The notes beneath the pieces were generated by a model that ran no database searches, was not told where the DNA came from, and was given only the letters and a program-made list of their open reading frames with translations. Shown here piece by piece: positions 32,822 through 39,706 of a DNA stretch of 39,706 nt. Made by a program: the position numbers and the translations under genes. Position 1 is the stretch's first letter. Each line of letters begins with the position of its first letter. The stretch is from Petrotoga sp. UBA5851 (GTDB taxonomy: Bacteria; Thermotogota; Thermotogae; Petrotogales; Petrotogaceae), in assembly GCA_002431635.1 (NCBI GenBank), contig DJGH01000072.1, positions 74,783-114,488 on the forward strand, read 5' to 3'.

Positions 32822-34267
32822 TCAACCTTTTTTATCCAGAGCCAGTTTTTCTTCATTAGAAGCATATCTTCTCATTCTGGTCTCATAATTGTAAACACCC
32901 CTCTTGGACGGGTACTTTTCTGAGTATCCTTCTTCATACCAAAGCTTATCGGCATAAACCTTCCAGTCTTCTGAAAGCTTATCCAGTTCAGGTGCAAGAT
33001 CCGTAATTACTCTTTCGCTTCCCGGATGCTGCGCTATGGCATTGAACTTATTCACCATAGACCTGAAAACCTTTGGGTTATCTATTATCGGACATGGTCT
33101 GAAGAGATTCTGTGAATACGGTATAGTTCTCTTGTAAGCTTCAAAGAAAGGAGATTTCAAAATCTCAATTATACTTTTTTCCCTTATGTTATCTACGGCA
33201 AACTGCTGGAAAACACATGGTTCTGCATATCCCTTAGCATTTATATGGAGATACTTCGAACCTGCTGCAAGACATCCGTGGGTTAAGAATCCGTGATTCC
33301 AGAAATCTGCAACAAAGGCAAACTTACCTGAAAGTCTTAGTTCGTCAGTTTTTCTGAACCTTTCATATCTTTGCTCGGGCGTTGGCACAAGATCCATAGA
33401 TGCATCTGCTCCAACAGGCATAAACTGAAATACCCATGCATAGGCAACACCGTTTTGTGCAAGGTAGTCCCAGAACTCATCACTCATAAGAAGCTCATGG
33501 TTGACCCTTGTGGCCGTTACGGAAGCACCGAAAATTACACCGTACTTATTAAGATTATTCCATGCTTCTTTAACCTTATTGAAAACACCCTTTCCTCTTC
33601 TCCAGTCTGTCATCTCTTCAAAACCCTCTATGGAGATAGCAAGCGTAACGTTTCCAAGCTCTGAAAGCAGCTTAGCATGTTCGTCATCAATAAGCGTTCC
33701 GTTTGTATACGTCATGAAGAAGGAGTCATTAAACTCTTTGAAAACATCGTATATATATGGATAGAAGTAAGGCTCTCCACCGGTGATAATAAAGAAGTAT
33801 ATTCCAAGATCATTAAACTGCCTGATTATAGAGAACATCTCTTCTTTTGAAAGCTGATACTTATGTCCATAAAGAGCAGCGTAGCATCCAACACATCTGA
33901 GATTACATGCGTAGGTCGGCGATATTACCGCCAACTTTGGCAGCACGGTTTTGTATTCATGCATCTTTTCCTGTCTGACTTTTTCACCCACCGCAAATTC
34001 ATTGATAATAAGATTGTTAATAACTTTTTCAACTACTTTAGGGTTAGCTTTCTGAAAAAGCTTCGACCAGCTTACATACATTGGATCATGTTCCTTGGCT
34101 CCGTCGGCCATTTTCTTGAGACCGCTCTTCACAGGTTCTTTTGCAAGCTTGGACAGCGTTGAAAAGAGACCTGCCATCTGATCAACATCGCCGGTTCTTA
34201 CAACATTGGCAACCAGCTTTGCTGCCTGTTTCATCATCATTGCCTTCATAGAATCCATTAAGTTCAT
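32822..34267 (-). CDS. Radical SAM protein with extra C-terminal cysteines
   Basis: A 481-residue radical SAM enzyme. The [4Fe-4S] motif is CNLRCVGC (Cys121, 125, 128), followed by GGEP (163-166) for SAM binding and TYTNGTLID. Three later cysteines (332, 351, 392) in a SPASM-like layout could bind an auxiliary cluster. The first ~110 residues form a helical domain seen in few radical SAM families. It starts 15 bp after tetR with GGAGGTG before the ATG, so it is under TetR control. The substrate is unknown. Inducible peptide, cofactor or lipid chemistry are all possible, and the plsC gene across the intergenic region makes lipid worth considering. Confidence 0.85.
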   Translation of the reverse strand: MNLMDSMKAMMMKQAAKLVANVVRTGDVDQMAGLFSTLSKLAKEPVKSGLKKMADGAKEHDPMYVSWSKLFQKANPKVVEKVINNLIINEFAVGEKVRQEKMHEYKTVLPKLAVISPTYACNLRCVGCYAALYGHKYQLSKEEMFSIIRQFNDLGIYFFIITGGEPYFYPYIYDVFKEFNDSFFMTYTNGTLIDDEHAKLLSELGNVTLAISIEGFEEMTDWRRGKGVFNKVKEAWNNLNKYGVIFGASVTATRVNHELLMSDEFWDYLAQNGVAYAWVFQFMPVGADASMDLVPTPEQRYERFRKTDELRLSGKFAFVADFWNHGFLTHGCLAAGSKYLHINAKGYAEPCVFQQFAVDNIREKSIIEILKSPFFEAYKRTIPYSQNLFRPCPIIDNPKVFRSMVNKFNAIAQHPGSERVITDLAPELDKLSEDWKVYADKLWYEEGYSEKYPSKRGVYNYETRMRRYASNEEKLALDKKG

Positions 34268-34282
34268 TCTACACCTCCATAA

Positions 34283-34861
34283 TTACTTTGCTATTTTCAA
34301 TATTATTTCTTTAAAAGTACTTTCAAATTCTTCTGGCGGCAAACTTACACCTACCGCCTTATACATCGCAAGACCGTCAAACATCGCCTGAAAAAGCAAC
34401 GCCTTGGATTTGGATTTAAAAAGAGACTCCCATACCTGAAGCAGGCTTTTGTAATAATCGGTAAAAATCTCTGTCAGATCCTGCATCATCTTTTGATCAT
34501 GAGTAGAATTTATTAATATCTCAAAAAGTCTCATGAACTGGTCTGAAGGAAAGTCTGAAAGAATCTGGCTGTATGTCTTAGCAAAATACTTTGCTTTTTC
34601 CTCGGCTGTATCTGTACTTTTTATATCTTCATATGTTATTACCTTTTTCAGACGTTCTACAAGATTTCCAAAAGCTGATATTATAAGAGCATCCTTGTTC
34701 TTGAAATATGTGTAAAGACTCCCTTTTGCAACTCCGCAGGATTTTGCCACATCATCCATTGTGAAATTACTTAATCCTTTTTCAACAATCATCTCTAGAG
34801 CTTTTTCCGACAGGTACTTTTTTTTATCTTTTTTCACCTGTTCCTGGGCTTGTAAAACCAT
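34283..34861 (-). CDS. TetR family transcriptional regulator
   Basis: A 192-residue regulator. The N-terminal helix-turn-helix (about 33-59, FTMDDVAKSCGVAKGSLYTYFKNK) is typical of TetR/AcrR proteins; the remaining helical domain binds the ligand and dimerises. No ligand can be predicted from sequence. Its promoter is covered by a near-perfect palindrome, so autorepression is very likely, and the radical SAM gene 15 bp downstream would be derepressed with it. GGAGG lies 9 bases before the ATG. The ATG chosen is the first in frame after the operator. Confidence 0.92.
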   Translation of the reverse strand: MVLQAQEQVKKDKKKYLSEKALEMIVEKGLSNFTMDDVAKSCGVAKGSLYTYFKNKDALIISAFGNLVERLKKVITYEDIKSTDTAEEKAKYFAKTYSQILSDFPSDQFMRLFEILINSTHDQKMMQDLTEIFTDYYKSLLQVWESLFKSKSKALLFQAMFDGLAMYKAVGVSLPPEEFESTFKEIILKIAK

Positions 34862-34890
34862 TCTATTATGCCTCCGGAATTAACGCTTAA

Positions 34891-34920
34891 TTTTATTGAC
34901 TGACCGTTCAGTCAATAAAA
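34891..34920. promoter_or_regulatory. TetR-type palindromic operator
   Basis: Two 13-base arms, TTTTATTGACTGA and TCAGTCAATAAAA, flank a 4-base centre (CCGT), symmetric at 28 of 30 positions. The core TGACTGA-n4-TCAGTCA is the kind of site bound by TetR/AcrR regulators. It begins at the last base of the tetR -10 and covers the expected transcription start. Confidence 0.88.
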
Positions 34921-34948
34921 TTATATGTCTCAACAATTAAAAAGTCAA
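34920..34948 (-). promoter_or_regulatory. Promoter of tetR-radical SAM operon
   Basis: On the minus strand, TTGACT (34948-34943), a 17-base spacer and TATAAT (34925-34920): 11 of 12 consensus bases for a housekeeping sigma factor. The TetR-type operator abuts the -10, as expected for repression by blocking initiation. Confidence 0.85.
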
Positions 34949-35060
34949 ATAAGATATTTTTTATCCAATTAAAATCCGTTCATTATGTAACTCTTGTACT
35001 TATTATGAATAATGAATTTAGTGCTAAAAATATACTTTTTATCACTTTCGTTTAATTGAA

Positions 35061-35089
35061 ATATAAAATTTACATTAGAAATTTTATAT
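35061..35089. repeat. A+T-rich inverted repeat upstream of plsC
   Basis: Perfect 11-base arms, ATATAAAATTT (35061-35071) and AAATTTTATAT (35079-35089), separated by ACATTAG. It lies about 30 bases upstream of the plsC -35. It could be an activator/repressor site, but A+T-rich DNA gives such repeats by chance fairly often. Confidence 0.4.
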
Positions 35090-35117
35090 ACATAACAAAA
35101 AATAATATTTATCCCAT

Positions 35118-35146
35118 TAAACATATAAAGCTTTTTATGGTATAAT
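35118..35146 (+). promoter_or_regulatory. Promoter of the plsC operon
   Basis: TAAACA (35118-35123), 17-base spacer, then TGGTATAAT with the extended -10 hexamer at 35141-35146. It shares the TGG extension with the ABC exporter and pfkB promoters. The transcript would start about 40 bases before the ATG. Confidence 0.7.
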
Positions 35147-35190
35147 AATTTTATTGGAGTTTTGGATTGTTGAGGAGGAAGTTATATATT

Positions 35191-35946
35191 ATGGCTTTTT
35201 TAAAAACCCTGAGAAATTTTTTTGTATCAGTGTGGTTCTTTATAGGCTTTTTTCTTTATGTTTGGGTATATGGTTCTTTTAGACTTGTCCAGGCAAAATT
35301 TATAGAAAAGAAACATGGAAAAGAGGCAGCGGTGATCTTTCTTAAGGATGTACTCAGCTCATTCGGCAAAAATGTTTTCAAACTACTCTTCTGTAAAGTT
35401 GATGTTATAGGAAAAGAAAACATTCCCTCTGGAAAAGGCGGTCTAGTTATTATATCAAATCATCAGAGCCTTCTTGATATTCCGCTTATTGTAGGGTATG
35501 TTCATACTGCCGGTTTTGTTTCAAAAAAAGAACTTTTAAAGGCACCCGTTATCGGTAGTTTTATAAAAGCAGTTGGCTGTATCCCTATCGACAGGAAAAA
35601 TCCTGCCCAAGCTGCAGTAGCGCTCAGAAACCTTACCAAATCACTTTTGAACGGCAACAAGATCTGTATATTCCCCGAAGGAACCCGTACAGACGATGGG
35701 CATGTAGCTGATTTTAAGCCCGGAAGCTTAAGCATCCCTATGAAATACAAGATACCAATTCTTCCTGTGACTATTGATGGCGATTACAAATTAATGAAAA
35801 AAAATTCTTTTCTGCTTAATCCTTCAACCATAAAAGTTTTTATAGACCAGCCGGTTGATGCTTCTGCTTTTTCTGACGAACAGGCTCTTATAGAGCATAT
35901 ACGTGCAAAGATGATAAATAATATCGCTAAGGGAGAGCTTCTATGA
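35191..35946 (+). CDS. plsC: 1-acyl-sn-glycerol-3-phosphate acyltransferase PlsC
   Basis: A membrane-bound acyltransferase that adds the second acyl chain to lysophosphatidic acid. Motif I NHQSLLD (90-96, with His91 and Asp96) and motif III FPEGTR (161-166) are intact; CIPIDR (130-135) is motif II. One or two hydrophobic segments at about 8-30 anchor it. The ATG given has GGAGG 12 bases upstream; a TTG eight codons earlier is upstream of the ribosome site. It overlaps the DUF151 gene by 4 bp and heads a four-gene operon with the isoprenoid synthase and a lipase-like protein, suggesting a lipid-centred unit. Confidence 0.94.
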   Translation: MAFLKTLRNFFVSVWFFIGFFLYVWVYGSFRLVQAKFIEKKHGKEAAVIFLKDVLSSFGKNVFKLLFCKVDVIGKENIPSGKGGLVIISNHQSLLDIPLIVGYVHTAGFVSKKELLKAPVIGSFIKAVGCIPIDRKNPAQAAVALRNLTKSLLNGNKICIFPEGTRTDDGHVADFKPGSLSIPMKYKIPILPVTIDGDYKLMKKNSFLLNPSTIKVFIDQPVDASAFSDEQALIEHIRAKMINNIAKGELL

Positions 35947-36482
35947 AGAAAATAGATATTGTGACCATGGGAGTGGATAAGACGGCAAACTCGCCGGTAG
36001 TATTTTTGAGAATAGAAAATACCAATCTTATTGTACCTATATGGATAGGGCCATGGGAAGCCTCTGTACTTGCCAGTGCTATCAAGGAAGAGGTTTCAGA
36101 CAGGCCTCTTACTCACGATATGATTATGAGCATGCTCGAGCATACAGGCTATAGGATCAGTCATATTACAATAAACGATTTCAAGAAAAATGTCTATTAC
36201 GCCAAAGTCTTTCTTTCAAATGAAGATGAAGCTCAAGAAAATCCGAAAAACGAAGAGGAGTTCTTTATTGACTCAAGGCCTTCTGATGCGATAATACTTG
36301 CTGTAAAATCCAAGACTTCAATACTTATAGAAGATTCTGTAGCTTTTGAAACTGCTATTGATGGTTCTTTTCTTAAAATTGATGATGATGAACAGACAAA
36401 AAAAGAAGATATTAAAAAATTTATTGACACCTTTAATATTGATGAGCTGAAGAAAAAATTCGGTGATGACCCCAAAAAATAA
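35943..36482 (+). CDS. DUF151 bifunctional nuclease-domain protein
   Basis: A 179-residue cytoplasmic protein of the DUF151/bifunctional nuclease family: PIWIGPWEASVLASAI (about 32-47), RPLTHDMIMSMLE (about 54-66), and DSRPSDAIILAVKS (about 109-122), the family's hallmark. The plant members are called bifunctional nucleases; the T. maritima structure TM0160 is from this family. Its real substrate in bacteria is unclear. The charged C-terminal 45 residues are a family-typical tail. The ATG overlaps the plsC stop (ATGA), so it is translationally coupled. Confidence 0.92.
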   Translation: MKKIDIVTMGVDKTANSPVVFLRIENTNLIVPIWIGPWEASVLASAIKEEVSDRPLTHDMIMSMLEHTGYRISHITINDFKKNVYYAKVFLSNEDEAQENPKNEEEFFIDSRPSDAIILAVKSKTSILIEDSVAFETAIDGSFLKIDDDEQTKKEDIKKFIDTFNIDELKKKFGDDPKK

Positions 36483-36502
36483 AACTATTGCGTGAGGGTA
36501 TA

Positions 36503-37375
36503 ATGTCAGAGGATATTTTTTCATTTAAACAAAGTTTTGACGGTTATTTGTTTGAAAGAATCAAAAAACTTAATATTATTCTTGATATTCAATCCAGTCT
36601 TTTTTACAGTCTTTCAAATGGAGGAAAGAGGCTTCGTCCTTATTTTTTATTTCTTTCGGCGCAAAAATATACTCTAAGCATGCAAAACATCTTTGAATTG
36701 GGTTGTGCAGTAGAGATTCTTCACACCTCTTCTCTTATTCATGATGATCTGCCTGCTATAGACAACTCTGATTTCAGACGCTCAATGCCAAGTTCTCACA
36801 GACGGTTTAACGAGTATACCGCTATTCTTACAGGCGATTTTGGCTTTACTCTGCCTTTAAAGATACTAGATGAAATGGATCTTACACTTGACAAAAAAAC
36901 AACTATCATGTCTTATTTTATAAGAGCTACTATAGAGCTTTTTACCGGAGAGACGCAGGATGTGATCTTTGAAAAAGAAAATAAACAGGTATCTCCACAG
37001 GATATAATACAGATGTATGAATGCAAAACCGGTTCACTTTTCGGTCTTTGTCTGTGCCTCCCTTCAATAATCAACTCTGAAAGCTATGAATACGAGCGTT
37101 TATACTATTTAGGGAAACAGTTTGGTGTTTTCTTCCAGATAATGGATGATTTGGATGATATTCATCTTTCATCTGAACAGGCCGGAAAAGACACAGGAAA
37201 AGATGTTGACAAAAAAACTCTCTTGTCACAATGGTCTGAAGAAAGAGTCATCAATTACTCTTCAAGTATCTATTCAAATCTTGTGGAGTCTTTTTATAAT
37301 ATGGGTTTTGTAAAGCTTTCAACTTTTATATCTGATTATGGGAAAAATATTATTGAAAGGGTGAGACAAGGATGA
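36503..37375 (+). CDS. ispA: Trans-prenyl diphosphate synthase (FPP/GGPP synthase type)
   Basis: An all-alpha isoprenyl diphosphate synthase of 290 residues. The first Asp-rich motif DDLPAID (81-87) has the four-residue insertion of bacterial type II enzymes; the second is DDLDD (215-219). GGKRLRP (40-46) binds the allylic/homoallylic pyrophosphate. The residue five positions before the first motif is Ser, not the bulky Tyr of E. coli IspA, so products longer than C15, such as geranylgeranyl diphosphate, are plausible. It resembles TM0161 by position next to the DUF151 gene. The ATG follows GAGGG; a TTG five codons upstream is unlikely. It overlaps the next gene by 4 bp. Confidence 0.92.
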   Translation: MSEDIFSFKQSFDGYLFERIKKLNIILDIQSSLFYSLSNGGKRLRPYFLFLSAQKYTLSMQNIFELGCAVEILHTSSLIHDDLPAIDNSDFRRSMPSSHRRFNEYTAILTGDFGFTLPLKILDEMDLTLDKKTTIMSYFIRATIELFTGETQDVIFEKENKQVSPQDIIQMYECKTGSLFGLCLCLPSIINSESYEYERLYYLGKQFGVFFQIMDDLDDIHLSSEQAGKDTGKDVDKKTLLSQWSEERVINYSSSIYSNLVESFYNMGFVKLSTFISDYGKNIIERVRQG

Positions 37376-39706
37376 AAAAGAAGGAAGTAGAAGTTAAAAA
37401 CACCGATCTGGAAAATGATAAGGAACCAGAGAAAACCAAAAGCAATCCGGCAGTGACTTTTATTAAAAAGATGATGCTTTTTATCAATCGGTTCAAATAT
37501 AAAATAAAAAAGAAAACCATTATAATTGCTGTCATAGCAATAATAATTCTTATAAGTCTTTTCATTGGGGTTAAAGTACTTCTTGATCTTTCTGCACAGA
37601 GTACTAATAAGACCACTCAGAATATAATTGCAAACGATATACAGGTTGTAATCCCCAGTGATGCTTACACCTACAAAAAAGAGGTAAGTATAAGCGAGAT
37701 TAATCCAAATTCCACCGAGTATCAAAACCTTAAATCAATGTATAACTTCTATGGTAAGATATATAAAATAGATCCTAAAGACGGAAAAGAAGATTCTTCC
37801 TTTGTTCCCATGATAATACGCTATAAAATTCCAAATGAAATTTATTTTGGAGATAACTATACTCATTTTTCGCTTGCTTATTCTTCAGAATCCAATCCAC
37901 CTGTTGTTTCTGAATTTTCGGGATGCAGAATTATAAAAGAAGGAAGTAGCTATTATGTTGAGGCTGAAACTTTTCATTTTTCAAAGGTTGGATTAGTTGT
38001 CAAATCTGCCAAAGAAAGCACCTATGGGCTAAGAACTGTCACTGAAAGGGCGCCAGGTATAGAACCTGACATAATAGTAATCTCAGGAACAGATCTGAAC
38101 TTCTCCGGATACCTTTCAAATACATCTACCGCTGAAAATCCTTATGGACAAAGCTTATGGGCAGCCCTTTTTCCAAACAGAAGCATATGGTCATACAGTT
38201 ATCCTATGGTAGATACCAAAAGCAAAGTTTACTATGATTCTTATTCCGGATACGTCAACCGCACCGGAAACAGCAGTTATATAGAATTTGAAGCCAAACG
38301 CTTCATACAGGAGCTCAAAAGGCTTCCAAACAGAGAGTTTGATATTATCGCCAACAGTGTCGGAGGCCTGATAGCCAGATATGCGCTTGAATCAGATCCA
38401 ACAATACATAACGTTAAAAATATAGTTCTGATAGATGTTCCAAATAAAGGAACCAATCTTGCCAATCCTTTGTTTTACAACTTTTTTTACGGAAAAGATC
38501 CTAAGCTTCTTGCAAAACTTTTTTCAATTTCAGAAAGAACTATAATATCTGTTTCTCATAATGTGGGATCTTTTCTTGAACAGGTAAACTCCTACTACCG
38601 TGAACTTCTTCCAAACTCAAGATTTATAAAAAATCTTAACTCCTTAGGAGTTAGAAACGATATACGTTATATGTCAATCACAGGAAATAATCCAAAAATA
38701 GATGAAGACCTATCTGATTCAGAAATACTTCGCTTTTATCCTGAATTTCAAAAGGACACAGGAGACGGTTTGGTTACACAAACAAGTGCTCTTCTTCCAC
38801 AGTCATCAAAAGTACTTATATCTCCGGATTATTCGTACGATATCTATAATAACCAAGAAGTCCTATTGTCCATAAAAGACTTTCTGGATGAGTCAGTGCC
38901 TGATCTGAAGGTCAAACCTTTTGAAGATGACTCCTTCATTGAAAGTACCAAACCTGTTGTTTTGCCAACTCAGCCGGCCTCCAAGACCGATTCTCAGAAA
39001 CCATTGGTAGTGCCATACAAATACTTTACCCTGCCTAAATCCTACTCATATTCACAGCTTATGTCAGAACCAAAAGTTGTCGGAGTGCTTAACGAGTCAA
39101 CGGTTAAACTGGTATATGCAGAGAATTCCATACTATTGGAAACTTTCAACGGGATATACTCCCAGTCTCTTAAAAAAATACTTAACCAAAAACTGTTCGG
39201 AGGATCTATAATAGATGGAAAGTATTATGCCGCAACTGATGAAGGTGTGTTTGTTTATGATCAGACTTCCACTGAGTTCAAAAAGATAGATGATATTGTT
39301 CCTATCTCTGATGAAGCCTACTATATCTCCAAGGGGAATCTGCTGAGTGTAGTCCATAGTGGAAACATTTCAAATATATACCTTGGCAATCTTCTTTTAA
39401 GCTCGGATGCAAAGCTTATAAAGGTTAAAACCATAGGCCAGTCTGTTTATCTGTTATTTGACTCAAAAATTTCCAAGCTTACAGGAACCAAGCTTACCAC
39501 AATTGTTGATAAAAAAAATATGGCATTGAAATTAAATGTTTCCATAGACATTTTTTCAGATTTTGAACTTTCAGGATCTTTGATCTTTATCCTTACAAAT
39601 GATTACAAACTGTTTATGTACGATCCTCAAAATAATAAACAGCAGATTATAGGAAGCTCAGACCTAGGAAGATTAAAACTCTCCAACTATCAAAATAAAA
39701 AACTGT
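37372..39706 (+). CDS. Membrane-anchored lipase-like/beta-propeller protein (3' end outside window)
   Basis: An open frame of 778 codons that runs past the window edge, so the protein is partial. A Lys/Glu-rich cytoplasmic tail (1-48) is followed by one membrane helix (about 49-71). An alpha/beta-hydrolase domain of LCAT/lipase type (about 200-500) has the nucleophile Ser329 in ANSVGG and an Asp465 in GDG, but no His where the triad needs one (Ser488 region). A Pro/Thr/Gln linker (about 520-550) leads to a C-terminal region of repeated YY/VF-rich strands (about 565 on), such as GVFVYD, SVYLLFDSKI and LFMYDPQ, that looks like a beta-propeller. The ATG overlaps the prenyl synthase stop (ATGA). 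Confidence 0.85.
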   Translation, partial: MKKKEVEVKNTDLENDKEPEKTKSNPAVTFIKKMMLFINRFKYKIKKKTIIIAVIAIIILISLFIGVKVLLDLSAQSTNKTTQNIIANDIQVVIPSDAYTYKKEVSISEINPNSTEYQNLKSMYNFYGKIYKIDPKDGKEDSSFVPMIIRYKIPNEIYFGDNYTHFSLAYSSESNPPVVSEFSGCRIIKEGSSYYVEAETFHFSKVGLVVKSAKESTYGLRTVTERAPGIEPDIIVISGTDLNFSGYLSNTSTAENPYGQSLWAALFPNRSIWSYSYPMVDTKSKVYYDSYSGYVNRTGNSSYIEFEAKRFIQELKRLPNREFDIIANSVGGLIARYALESDPTIHNVKNIVLIDVPNKGTNLANPLFYNFFYGKDPKLLAKLFSISERTIISVSHNVGSFLEQVNSYYRELLPNSRFIKNLNSLGVRNDIRYMSITGNNPKIDEDLSDSEILRFYPEFQKDTGDGLVTQTSALLPQSSKVLISPDYSYDIYNNQEVLLSIKDFLDESVPDLKVKPFEDDSFIESTKPVVLPTQPASKTDSQKPLVVPYKYFTLPKSYSYSQLMSEPKVVGVLNESTVKLVYAENSILLETFNGIYSQSLKKILNQKLFGGSIIDGKYYAATDEGVFVYDQTSTEFKKIDDIVPISDEAYYISKGNLLSVVHSGNISNIYLGNLLLSSDAKLIKVKTIGQSVYLLFDSKISKLTGTKLTTIVDKKNMALKLNVSIDIFSDFELSGSLIFILTNDYKLFMYDPQNNKQQIIGSSDLGRLKLSNYQNKKL

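Larger units (their letters stand above)
34862..35190 (+). other. Intergenic region between tetR and plsC
   Basis: A 329-bp, very A+T-rich region between divergent genes. The left part holds the tetR leader, operator and promoter. The right part holds the plsC promoter and leader. The middle (about 34950-35115) has no gene, RNA or terminator that I can support, apart from an A+T-rich inverted repeat at 35061-35089. Confidence 0.8.

Noticed and set aside
34921..35160. Possible tRNA, small RNA or riboswitch in the A+T-rich gap
   Set aside because: No cloverleaf, no conserved aptamer element and no terminator-like hairpin were found; only promoter elements and one simple inverted repeat are visible.
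37372..39706. Possible truncated or broken lipase gene
   Set aside because: The frame is uninterrupted through all 778 codons to the window edge, so the missing stop only reflects the window boundary.
1..39706. Mobile elements, phage genes, CRISPR arrays
   Set aside because: No transposase, integrase, long terminal repeat pair or regularly spaced direct repeats were seen; base composition looks even across the window.

Overview
The window looks like chromosomal DNA of a low-G+C member of the Thermotogota. The main evidence is gene order. The run pfkB-type kinase, CBS protein, mtaB, class IV aminotransferase, DUF721, gyrB, small protein, ftsA, ftsZ (about 32.7 to 24.0 kb, minus strand) matches, as far as I recall, the T. 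maritima order around TM0828-TM0836. The run flgE-flbD-motA-motB-fliL-fliM-fliY matches TM0674-TM0680. The adjacent DUF151 nuclease and prenyl synthase match TM0160/TM0161, and a heterodimeric ABC exporter resembles TM0287/TM0288. Spirochaetes share the flagellar order but, to my knowledge, not the gyrB-ftsA-ftsZ block. These comparisons are from memory, not from a search.

Layout, left to right. (1) 0-4.2 kb, minus: an asymmetric two-subunit ABC exporter driven by a strong promoter, followed by an unrecognised helical protein. (2) 4.3-5.05 kb, plus: a metallo-beta-lactamase-fold hydrolase whose 3' end overlaps the flagellar operon tail by 40 bp. (3) 5.0-16.2 kb, minus: an eleven-gene flagellar operon, ylxF/motE-like, fliK, flgD, flgE, flbD, motA, motB, fliL, fliM, fliY and a secreted protein. 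(4) 16.3-18.2 kb, plus: a GH57 alpha-glucan enzyme. (5) 18.2-20.6 kb, minus: an S9 peptidase and a small membrane protein. (6) 20.7-32.7 kb, minus: a compact 13-gene operon, mostly overlapping, that links a sugar kinase, tRNA modification, gyrase B and FtsA/FtsZ to an unusual tail: a GspE-like ATPase, a membrane-anchored beta-sandwich protein, a DUF5685 protein and a cysteine-rich 73-residue protein. It ends at a hairpin terminator. (7) 32.8-34.9 kb, minus: an apparently autoregulated tetR-radical SAM operon with a near-perfect palindromic operator at its promoter. (8) 35.2 kb to the end, plus: plsC, DUF151 nuclease, prenyl diphosphate synthase, and a large membrane-anchored lipase-like/beta-propeller protein that runs off the window.

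Blocks 3 and 6 are motility and replication/division housekeeping. The less familiar material is the tail of the division operon, the TetR/radical SAM pair and the lipase-like protein. I found no rRNA, tRNA, CRISPR array, insertion sequence or phage gene. Three promoters share an extended -10 element, TGGTATAAT. All functions are read from motifs; no database search was possible.
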